A stretch of DNA of 64,000 nt, taken from positions 9,639,501 to 9,703,500 of the forward strand of contig BSBM01000007.1 of NCBI GenBank assembly GCA_027924585.1. The letters are read 5' to 3'. Below are positions 22,716 to 32,427 of the stretch, piece after piece (position 1 is the first letter of the stretch; each line of letters starts with the position of its first letter). A model generated the notes under the pieces. The model had not been told where the DNA came from. It saw only the letters and a program-made list of their open reading frames with translations, and made no database searches. The DNA comes from Larix kaempferi (taxonomy: Eukaryota > Streptophyta > Pinopsida > Pinales > Pinaceae). A program made the position numbers and the translations under genes.

Positions 22716-23183
22716 CTTCCTGGAAAAAATAATTTCGATCCCTGCGAATTGCCGTGACAGATGGTGCTGGTTTTGTCAGCAGTCACCTGGTTGACAGAAG
22801 CTGCCAGAGGTGATGCACACTTTTTTAAGATTGGCACCACAAATTCTAGAGTAAAGAGCATTTTTGTTTTATGCCTAAGCTTGGATGAATTTTGTAAAAT
22901 GCTTGCAAAGGCTTAAAAGCATTTTTTTATGCTTAAAGTTTTGTCCAATATTGTAATGTTTGTATAGCCACTATTGAGTGGAAGGTGCCATGATTAAAGC
23001 CTTCAAAAAATCATTGTAATTACAATTTTTGGGTGCATAATCAGTGGTACCCGACAACCTAAAAACTGATCAAATAAATGCAAACATCAGTCCAAGTCAA
23101 TCCAAAGAAAGCCATGAATAAAAACATTGAAGAAGTTGAGCTAAAACGATTCTTCTACAGATTTCAAACTTTTGGAGTTCCTT
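22716..23183 (+). other. Unit 2 internal region, 3' remainder
   Basis: Continues the unit 2 sequence interrupted by E3 and corresponds to about 7735-8226 and 27600-28074. No gene is seen. It ends in the polypurine tract. Confidence 0.6.
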
Positions 23184-23196
23184 AAGTGGGGAGATT

Positions 23197-24041
23197 TGAT
23201 CCAGGAGGATCATCTCAGTCGAAGCATGAAGATGGTGTCCATTTCTTTTCCAGTTGATCAGCTATCGAAGAGCTTTCAGGAAGCTTTCAAAGAAAACTTA
23301 ATCAAGGACAAATGGATCCTGCATGCGCAAAATATTCTAGGTTGAAGTTTCGACACAAGAAGGCATTTCTACAACAATTTGTACATAAAATCATTTTTAT
23401 GGACAAACATTGTAATAAGGGATTTTGTACATTAATTTCACATTTTTAATTATTAAAAAAGAAATTGAAGGTGAGAATCCACCTCATGTCTTAGTTGAGA
23501 TTCTCATGGAGGAGGAAGAGGACTCTTCCTCCACATGCCCCTTAAGGTGTCTCGTGATCCTACTTTAGGGGATCACGGGAGAGATATGCTCCTCCTTATG
23601 GGTGATGACTAATCATCCCTAAGGGATCTATAAAATCCTCTCATTGGGAGAAGGATGGGAATGGTTCTTTGAGAGCTTTTGAAGAGCTTTGTGAGACCTT
23701 TGTAGTTTGAGGAGTTTTGTCCTTCTAGTGTCGGGAGAAAATCCACTTATGTGAGTGCCTTGTGTGGAGCATGTAACTCATTTGTGAGAAGGTCCCAGCC
23801 TTTGTTGGATAAGGAATAAAATGGTTCGGCATTATTCTATCCCGGATACGTAACCAGGGGGTCTGGTGAACTCCACTATCATCTCGGTTTTGTGTATTTA
23901 TTAATGTGTTTGATTACAAAATTCAAGTTTAGATGCAAAAGCTTGTGTTTACAAAGCCAATTTATTTATGTTGTTAAAGAAAATTGAGAATTGATTAAAG
24001 ATCTATGAATATAAGAAAAGTCATCGTCCATTTTTAGATCA
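23197..24041 (+). repeat. LTR3 of tandem array
   Basis: 845 bp from TGATCCAGG to GATCA, preceded by the AAGTGGGGAGA tract (23184-23194). It has TATAAAAT at 23629-23636 and AATAAA at 23815-23820. This is the best preserved LTR of the array. Confidence 0.9.
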
Positions 24042-24045
24042 AGTT

Positions 24046-24057
24046 TGGTATCAGAGC
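24046..24057 (+). other. Primer binding site, unit 3
   Basis: TGGTATCAGAGC, 4 bases after LTR3. Confidence 0.88.
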
Positions 24058-24093
24058 CTAATTTCGATCTAGTTTTAGATTGATTTTGCTTAG

Positions 24094-25050
24094 ATGGATC
24101 CACAAGGTAGTTATTCTTCTGCAGCTGTATATGCCAATTTTTGTAAGGATGCTGATTTATGTAAGAGATTATTTTATATGGAGGAAAAGGTATGGAAATT
24201 ATGTGATGATGGAAAAGAAAGCATGGAGCTGTGAAGAAAACTCAAAACCTTGGTATCCGAGAAGCTTGAACTTCAAGAACAACTCAAGCGAATGCGGCAT
24301 GAGATACAAATTAAGGATGAAATGTTGGCTAGGTATAAGCAAGTTGACAATCCATTGAGTCCTTCGATGATCGAGAAGGATGGAATATGCACTTTTTTTC
24401 CACATGAAGAAGATCATATGGATGGAACATCGAACATCAAAAAATATTTCTTCTATAGTTTTGTTCCTCAAGTGAAAATTTTGGTAAGTAAAAATCTTAT
24501 TTATTATGGTACATCTCATGCAAATATTGTCGTGTGTTCATACGAAAAACATACCCTTTGGATTGGTATGAAACTCCTCACCAAGATGGGGTTTAATGGA
24601 GGAGGTATTGGTAGGGATGGCCAAGGAATTATACAACCAATCGAAGTGGAGGAATTTCATCGGTATCAAGGATTGGGATATCAAGAGCTGATATCCAGTG
24701 AAAGTTCTTGGGAGAGCTATTCCTATTGTTGCAAATGAGGGCATGCTACTGATCATTGTTGGGATATGCATCCCTACTTGAAACCGAAATGGTTTCAGAT
24801 CCATGAAGGAAAAGGGAAGGTATATGATTTTGACGCATCAAGAAAATCACCAAGAAGCAATACAGTAAAAAAATTTCCAAGGTATGATGGAAATTTTTCA
24901 TGTACTTTCTATGGAGGAAAGAATCATAATGTTGCAGAATGTTGGAAAGATAAAATCTATGGTTGAAGGAAAGGTGCAGTTAAAAGTAGGCCAAGAAGGG
25001 AAAATCCTTCTCTTTGGGTAAAGAAGAAGGATGGAACACGTCCACTGTAA
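24094..25050 (+). pseudogene. Gag-like G-patch/zinc-knuckle protein, unit 3 (broken)
   Basis: A 319-codon frame from ATGGATCC to TAA 25048-25050 with three in-frame TGA codons (24232, 24736, 24964). The N-terminal ~90 residues are charged and coiled-coil-like (KRMRHEIQIKDEMLARYK). The G-patch is complete here: IGMKLLTKMGFNGGGIG, then QGIIQPIEVEE and a closing GLGY. The first knuckle (CCK, stop, GHATDHCWDMHP) carries the TGA at 24736 that unit 2 shares. The second reads CTFYGGKNHNVAEC, with Tyr for the second Cys. No frameshift is seen, so this copy gives the clearest domain order. LPKWF-type residues after the knuckle (YLKPKWFQ) are kept in units 2 and 3. Confidence 0.75.
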
Positions 25051-28000
25051 GAAAAATCTGATTCAGAAGAGCAAGTTTCTTCGTCCAAGGATAATAAGCA
25101 AAGTTCATTTGATTGGTTGAGTAAGAATTGGTTTTCATTCTTACAAAACTATTTTTTTTTTTATGTTGTTTAAATTTATGGAAGCATGAAATTATTTTTT
25201 TATGATGCATGTAAACATCTACTCAAACACATCTTTACAATTCATAACCTAGATACAAAATCATAGATCATGTTAAATTGTTTTTGAGAAAAAAATTGAT
25301 GCACAAAAAACATTAAAAAAAGGAACTTTTGTAACCGAACATTCCATACAATTAGTAGAAGATCTGTTGAGAAGACCACGATCTTCATCTCTGCTATTAA
25401 TTTGCTTCCAGAAGTGATGATAAGAAAGCTACTGTGAATCAAAGTTGTTGTCACAAATAGATCATTCCTACATGAATGTTATTTTCCTTTATTGATAAAG
25501 AAAGAAGTTGTTAATAAATTAATTGAAAACTGCAGACAAGTTTACAAATGAATGTTGCGGGATATGACAAAAAGACTGTTGTATGTGGGAAAGACTACTA
25601 GATACCATAGCCGAACTCAGAATGAGATTCTCCCAACACTGGTTAATTTTTCTGAGGCTGGAGCAATTGTTGTTTCACCATGGAAATTAGAGAATTATTG
25701 TATCTGCACAAGTGATCAATAATTTTCTTACATCATATTAGTAGATCTAGGAAGACTTGTCGAAGCTGCTATTGAGTATTGTGGCCGAATGACTTTGTTT
25801 TACTATGGGTTAATGGCATTAGCCATACAGATTCGGAAGATTATTGAAGGAGCTATTTTGCTGCGTATCTTCCATGCAAATTGCAGCTGAAGAACCTGAT
25901 CAAAACAATCTACAACTGAGGGACCTGATCGGATGGGACTCAAATCCTCAACATCGGATTTTGGTACAAATCATTTATGTGTTTTTTTCAAAGACAAATT
26001 ATTTTTTTAGAACAAAGAAATACAACCCTGCAATGGCAAAAGAATGGGCAATTCAGGAAGCCATCACTTGACATATTTTCAAGGAAAGAGACACAATTCT
26101 TTGTCGAACAGGAATCAGATAGGTATCGCGCATATCGAACTTCTTGATCATGAAGTTTCTGTATAATTATCATGCGAAAAGAGGGTTTGCATAGGTAGAG
26201 ACCACAATCTTTTATATGTGTGAAGGAGTTGCAGTAATTTCATGCAAATTGGCAAAGAAACCTGCAATTCAGAAGGTGAGATTGTCTTCACATGCCAAAT
26301 ACCTCCAGCTGCTATATGGGGACTCTTGTTAGGTGTCCATCGCGTAGAGGATATGGTGATATCTATGTGGAAGAAAAAATGCAAGAACAGTGATAGTCTT
26401 ACAAACATCGATGATCATGTTCCATATCACTTATAGAGATGTCGAATTCTTAGGTGTGCACGTGGCTGAGAAAATTTTGCAGTGATGAAAATATCAGTTG
26501 TAATCAGATTTGGATCGTGGTGTCATTCAAATTCATGGTTCCACATTTTGTTGCGGTGATCTTGCTGAATCCAATGCTCATGTGGCATGAGATCGTCCGG
26601 TATGCTGTGGCGGTGGTCGTCCTAGATTGAGATGATCGAGGAGTATAGAGGGATCCTCTCAACCATGTCGCAAAGTTCAAATCGAACACGAAGAAGCACA
26701 TTTTTTTTCTCTTTTCATTTTCTATTCCAAAGCCACCTGGATGACATATGGTTTGAATCCCCATGAGGTCTCTACTACTGTCAATCGGTGGCTCGAGTGT
26801 GGGATCCAACATTGCCACCTTCTCGAGTTTTATGATAGAAGGTCAAGGTTTAAACTACTTTTCATTGTTGCACGTCGTTGTAAATGTGTCAATAGAGTCG
26901 AGGAATAAGGCACAAAAGTAGCACGATCTGGTAGAAACCATCGGTAGAGGTAAGATGCAGTCGATCATGTCTATGCTGACTTGGTAACCAAGGGATTGTC
27001 CTCTAGATATGTGAACACCATCTGATATTATTTGTGAGGTAGTATTTTGAATTTTTCTTCGGAAGTTGCACATTAGAATGATAATTTCTCTGTGTCAACA
27101 GCATTGGTATATCTGAGAATGGAACAAAAGGTAGGGAATTTGTCTCAAAAGGAGGGAGACATTCAGATGATGCTTGTTGTCGATGTTCATCTTGGCACCA
27201 TAAGTTGCGACTCCCGGATGGAGTATTATGTGTACAAAAGGTGTTCTAATCAATTTAGGCTACAACGCCGAAATTTCTAGGTTCCACAGATGATCCAGCT
27301 ACAGAATATCATCGGTGATATCCTGATTTTCATACAGGGGGCCATTGAGACAACTCCCCGACATTCCTACCATGTTTGTGATAGCCTAAGATCTCCTGCA
27401 AAAGTTGTGCTCCAAAGGTGGGGATTCATAGACCAAGTGCTAGGCAAGAATCAACTGCACACACTTCTTTCAAAGAACAAGGAGAATTGGTGGGTAACGA
27501 TCTGAGTCTCTACATATGGTATATATTCGATTCCAGGTTTTTATGGGAACTCCAGAATTTCTAGATCTAGGAAAAAATTGCACTATCAAATTTGTGTTGT
27601 TTCCTGGAAAAATTAAAAAAATATATTGGGTCCCTGAGACTTGTTCCGACAAATGGAGCTGGTTTTTTCGGCAGTCACCGGGTTGACAGAAGCTGCAAGA
27701 GGTGATGCACACTTTTTTAATATTAACACCACAAATTCTAGAGTAAAGGGCATTTTTGTTTTATGCCTAAGCTTCGATGAATTTTGTAAAAGGCTTAAAA
27801 GCATTTTTTTATGCTTAAATTTTTGTCCAATATTGTAATGGTTGTGTAGCCACTATTGAGTGGAAGGTGTCATGATTAAAGCCTTCAATAAATCATTGTA
27901 ATTACAATTTTTGGGTGCATAATCGGTGGTACTCGACACCCTAAAACTAATCAAATAAATGAAAACATCAGCCCAAGTAAATCCAAAGACAACCACGAAG

Positions 28001-28074
28001 AAAAACATTGAAGAAGTTGAGCTAAAAATATTCTTCTACATATTTGAAACTTTTGGAGGTCCAAAAGTTCCTTC
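25051..28074 (+). other. Unit 3 internal region downstream of gag-like frame
   Basis: About 3 kb without insertions, the reference for the array. No pol, RNA gene or named domain is seen. A minus-strand frame at 26504-26818 has counterparts in units 1 and 2 (6645-6977, 11529-11861), and a plus-strand frame at 25844-26071 matches 6000-6227. Confidence 0.55.
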
Positions 28075-28086
28075 AGTGGGGAGATT

Positions 28087-28857
28087 TGATATAGGAGGAT
28101 CATCTCAGTCGAAGCATGAAGATGGTGTCTGTTTCTTTTACAGTTGATCAACTATCAAAGAGCTTTCAGGAAGCTTTCAAATACAACTTAAACAAGGACA
28201 AATGGATCTCGCATGTACAAAATATTCCAGCTTGAAGTTTCGACACAAGAAGGAATTTCTACAACAATTTGTACATAAAATCATTTTTATGGACAAACAA
28301 TGTAATAAGGGATTTTTCACATTAATTTCCCATTTTTAATTATTAAAAAGGAAATTAAAGGTGAGAATCCACCTCATGTCTTAGTTGAGATTCTCATGGA
28401 CGAGGAAGAGGACTCTTCCTCCACATGCCCCTTAAGGTTTCTCATGATCCTACTTTAGGGGATCATGGGGGAGATATGCTACTCCTCATGGGTGATAACT
28501 AATCATCCCTAAGGGAGCTATAAAATCTTCTCATTGGGAGAAGGATGGGAGTGGTTCTTTGAGAGCTTTTGGAGAGCTTTCTGAGAAATTTGTGTTTTGA
28601 GGAGTTTTGTCCTTCTAGTGTCTACAGAAAAGTCACTTATGTGAGTGCCTTGTGTAGATCATGTAACTCATTTGTGAGAAGGTCCCACCTTTTGTTGGAG
28701 AATGAATAAAACAGTTCAACATTATTTGAGCTTGAAGACGTAGCCAGGGGACTGATTAACTACGTTATCATCTCAGTTTTTTGTATGTCTTGATGTGTTA
28801 TATTGGACAATTCAAGTTTAGATGCAAAAGGTTTTGTTTACAATGCCAATTTCTTTA
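28087..28857 (+). repeat. LTR4 of tandem array (3' truncated)
   Basis: Similar to LTR3 from TGAT (28087) to CAATTTCTTTA (28857), then similarity stops about 75 bp before the expected GATCA end. TATAAAAT is at 28519-28526 and AATAAA at 28705-28710. The sequence beyond is gypsy RT (E4). Confidence 0.85.
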
Positions 28858-30767
28858 AGATGTAACTGATATAAGATCTTTTAGGGGATTACTAGCTATT
28901 ATCATAAATTTATTGAGGGATTTTCAAAAATTGCATATCCTATAACTTCATTACAAAAGAAGGGTAAGAAATTTGAATGGAATGAGAAATGTGAAACTAG
29001 CTTTAATAAACTAAAGTATTTATTAACAACAACTCCTATCCTAAAGATAGAAGACCCCTATAAATATTTTGTTATATGCATAGATGCATGCAAAGAGGGT
29101 CTAGGTGGAGTATTAATGCAAGAAAATGATGTGATGGCCTATGAATCAAGGAAGCTTAAAGAACATGAAAAGAATTATGCTACTCATGATGTAAAGTTAG
29201 GTGCCATCATTCATGCCCTTAAGATGTGGCGACACTATCTTATAGGAAGAAGAGTCTTGTTAATGTTCGATAATATTAGTTTAAGGTATCTTTTTTATCA
29301 ACAAAATCTTAATGCAAGACAAGCTAGATGGTTATCTTTTCTAAGTGAATACGATTTTGAAATCAAACATATTAAAGGAAAATAAAATAATGTAGCTGAT
29401 GCTTTAAGTCGTAATTCAAATATGTTATATGTAACTGGAAGTAGCAGCTATGAGACAGCCGAAAAAGAAGTCAATCAAGAAAATAAAGAATTCAGTTTGA
29501 ATAAAAAGGAGTTATTATTACATAAAGGAAGACTATATATACCTAACTAGGAGGAAACTAAGTTAATCATTATGAATGAATTACACAAAAGACCATATTT
29601 AGGACATCCTCGATATCAAAAAATGATTACTATGTTGAGAAAAGATTTATTTTGGCCTAATATGAAAAATGAAGTTGCAAAATATATATCTAGATGTATC
29701 GAATGTCAGCAAGTAAAAGTTGAACATCAACATCCAACCAGATTGTTACAACCATTACCTCTTCCAGAATGGAAACGGGAAATTATCAGTATGGATTTTA
29801 TAACAGGTTTTCCTAAGAATGCTAAACAAAATGATTCAATTATGGTTGTGGTGGATAAACTTAGTAAGGAAGCACATTTTATTCCAGTTAAGTCTACTTA
29901 TAAAGCTATTAATATTGATGATATTTTTATCAAAGAGATTTTTAGATTGGATGGTGTACATAAAGTGGTAATTTCTGATAGAGATGCAAAGTTTACTGGA
30001 AATATTTATTTAAAGTTTTGGATACTCAATTAAATTTCAGTATTACATATCAACCCCAGACAGATGGCCAAACTGAAAGAGTAAATCAGATTTTAGAATA
30101 TATGCTTAGAATGTATGTAATGGATAAACCTGGAAAGTGGGAAGAGTATTTACATCTTGTTGAGTTTGCATATAACAATAATTTTCAAGCATCTGCTAAA
30201 TTAAGTCCATTTGAAATACTTTATGGATGAAAATGTAACACTCCAATTTCTTGGAATAGTCTGGTTGAGAGATTAATGTTAGGTCCTAAGGTATTAAAAG
30301 ATGTGGAACTAATAGTGAAACATGTATATCATAACTTGCAGATAGCCCAAGATAGGCAGAAAATTTATGCCGATCTACAATGAACTCCAAGAGAGTTCTA
30401 GGTAGGATATCATGTTTATGTGAAAGTGAAACCCAAAAAATGTTCCTTAAAATTAGGAAAATGCACAAAATTGGCACCCAAGTATTGTGGACCATTTGAG
30501 ATATTAGCAAAGGTTGGGCCAATGGGTTATCAACTAGCACTACCACCTACAATTAAACTACATAATGTTTTTCATATTTCAACTCTAAAAATATATGTTC
30601 ATGATGCTACTCATGTGGTTGACTGGAACGCTATTCAGGTGGAACTCGAAGGAGAATTTCAGGTGGGACCAGAATGTATTCTCGATAGGAGAGAACTTTT
30701 ACTCCGGAACCGCACCATTGGACAAGTCAAGATGCAATGGAAGCACCTTAGTCTAGAAGAGGATACT
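28858..30767 (+). mobile_element. E4: Ty3/gypsy chromovirus fragment
   Basis: A 1.9 kb piece holding the end of RT, RNase H, integrase and the start of a chromodomain. There is no LTR, gag, protease or catalytic RT on the left, where it meets truncated LTR4 directly. On the right it is cut by the E5 LTR. The missing 3' end presumably lies beyond E5, outside the window. Confidence 0.85.
28872..30767 (+). pseudogene. E4 RT end, RNase H, integrase and chromodomain (broken)
   Basis: RT thumb residues ([18 protein letters not shown]) begin at about 28890. RNase H follows with Asp in [14 protein letters not shown], then the FEIKHIKGK and NNVADALSR signatures split by a stop at 29383. Integrase has the HHCC site (CIECQQVK), Asp in ISMDFITGFP, Asp in VISDRDAKF and Glu in QTDGQTERVN, with a frameshift near 30010. 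After stops near 30228, 30381 and 30400 comes the C-terminal GPFEI motif, and then ILDRRELLLRNRTIGQVKMQ, the start of a chromodomain, which marks chromoviruses. The chromodomain breaks at EEDTC (30767), where E5 begins. Confidence 0.87.
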
Positions 30768-32373
30768 TGTTGGTCTTCCTTTCTGATCAAGAGGTTTTCC
30801 AATGTAGACCTAGGTACTTTGCGGTGCAAGATACCAACAAAACCCCTATTCACCAGCCCTTTCGGAAACAGGCTGCAAGCAGCCTGAGGTCTTACTTGAG
30901 GCCAAGTTGAGGGGGTGGTTGCAAAAGCAGGTTTCCACAACCTTGTGATGCAAATGTTTCAATCGGTTAATGTGCAGCGCGGTGATAGACTGTGTACTAC
31001 GGTTAGTGACTGCGTGAGGTCTTCTACTCTGCGTTGAATGCCGCAATGAGCAAGGATGCTTGTGCACCCAGCGCATTCACTAACTGCGTAATGGGATTAA
31101 TTCCACTATGCGATGATAAGTTATCAACAGCTTATCGCACAACACTTCTTATGGATCGGTGCGTCAACTAGACCGCGCGATCATTTATGAGGCCTAATCA
31201 CTTCTATTCAATCTTATTGGATAATCCCTAATCATTCATCGTTACTTAGACTGATAAACATCATAACTTATGCAAATGAGTAAGATGCGCAGTGTTGTGT
31301 GCTTTGATATCGCAATTCAACCTTAAAAATTAACTGTGTGGTTATCTCATAGATCCATTCATTCGAGGACTTATAGGTACTTGACTGTTGACATTTATCC
31401 ATACATGAACTACTAACATCTTGTTTCATCCCTTCTGTGGTGAACACAGATAAAGTAACATATATCAAATAACAGTAACTTTATGCATGCACTGTAAGTA
31501 ATTCAAGTAGAAATAATAGCAATCATACACAACAATCACATAGCAAAAGGTTTAACGTGGTTCACTCCCCCAGATGGGAAGCTACATCCACAAGAACTGT
31601 TGTTTATTATCTTAGGAAAGGGTACAACAGTTCTTCGCCTGCGCACTCAGCTGCAAACGTTCTTCTTCCTCAAAATTAGGTCTCTGCGCACTCAGCTACA
31701 GAGCCTTTACAATAGCTTTTGCTCAAAAATCCTAACAATATTCAACAATACCCAAGTATAAAAGTAGTAACCCCTTCCCATACAAAAAATGCCTTTTTTT
31801 ATAGATCATGCCCATAGGTCATGTCTTTACATTACCAAGGAAAAACCCTTAGGTTTACAAAACTGTCGCAATTTTCCCAAAACCGGACTACTGGTATCTG
31901 GCAATGGATCTTCTATCACGCACGCGCCAACATGTTGTTTCCGCTGAGCTGTTCCTTCTTTTGAAGCCTTAGATGACTGGTTCAAGTAGTATTAATCCTT
32001 TGTTTGTGTGATCAATCACCTACCTCCCGATCTGCACCTACCCACTGCTTGGTAGTTATTGGCAATCTTTGCCAAAAATAGGTCTTCTGTGACCTACCCA
32101 AAATAGTTGTCGCCATCCATCCATGCTCTGCTTAGCTGGATCTTCGTCGACGTGGCACATCATGGCACTGTAATCCTCATGGCACCGACCTTGCAGTTCT
32201 TCCGACACTGCGCTGCGCGCAATGTCGCAGCGTACCAAAACTGTGCTGCGCTTCTCCTCGCGGCTTCCAAAACTGATTTTTGACAAAAAATCTCCATCCG
32301 TGCTGCGCTCAGCTTCGCAGTTCCCAAAAAATTATTGTGTTCAAAATTTGACCCCCTTGGGCCAGGCCCAACA
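30768..32373 (-). repeat. E5 3' LTR
   Basis: 1606 bp. On the plus strand it starts TGTTGGTCTTCC and ends GGCCCAACA, with inverted TGTTGG/CCAACA-type ends. The first ~125 bp match the window end at 63875-64000 closely. Confidence 0.88.
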
Positions 32374-32389
32374 GGCCCCTAACACTTAC
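32374..32389 (-). other. E5 polypurine-like tract
   Basis: On the minus strand GTAAGTGTTAGGGGCC lies directly before the 3' LTR. The same 16 bases hold this position in E7 (50418-50433), so it is probably the plus-strand primer although it is not purely purine. Confidence 0.65.
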
Positions 32390-32427
32390 ATGTGGCTCGC
32401 CCCCGAGCTAGCTACAACTTTGCCAAG

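Larger units (their letters stand above)
529..28857 (+). mobile_element. Tandem head-to-tail array of a Gag-only LTR retrotransposon
   Basis: Four direct LTR copies (529, 8240, 23197, 28087) alternate with three copies of the same internal region. Every junction keeps the order polypurine tract, LTR, GATCA, spacer AGTT, then the TGGTATCAGAGC primer site, so neighbouring units share one LTR. Spacing between LTR starts is 7.7, 15.0 and 4.9 kb. Subtracting the nested E2 (3.14 kb) and E3 (10.09 kb), and adding back a 318 bp deletion in LTR1, gives about 4.9 kb for every unit. Internal regions encode only a Gag-like protein. I found no protease, RT, RNase H or integrase, so the element must be non-autonomous. 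Shared LTRs point to recombination between LTRs rather than independent insertions. Confidence 0.88.
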
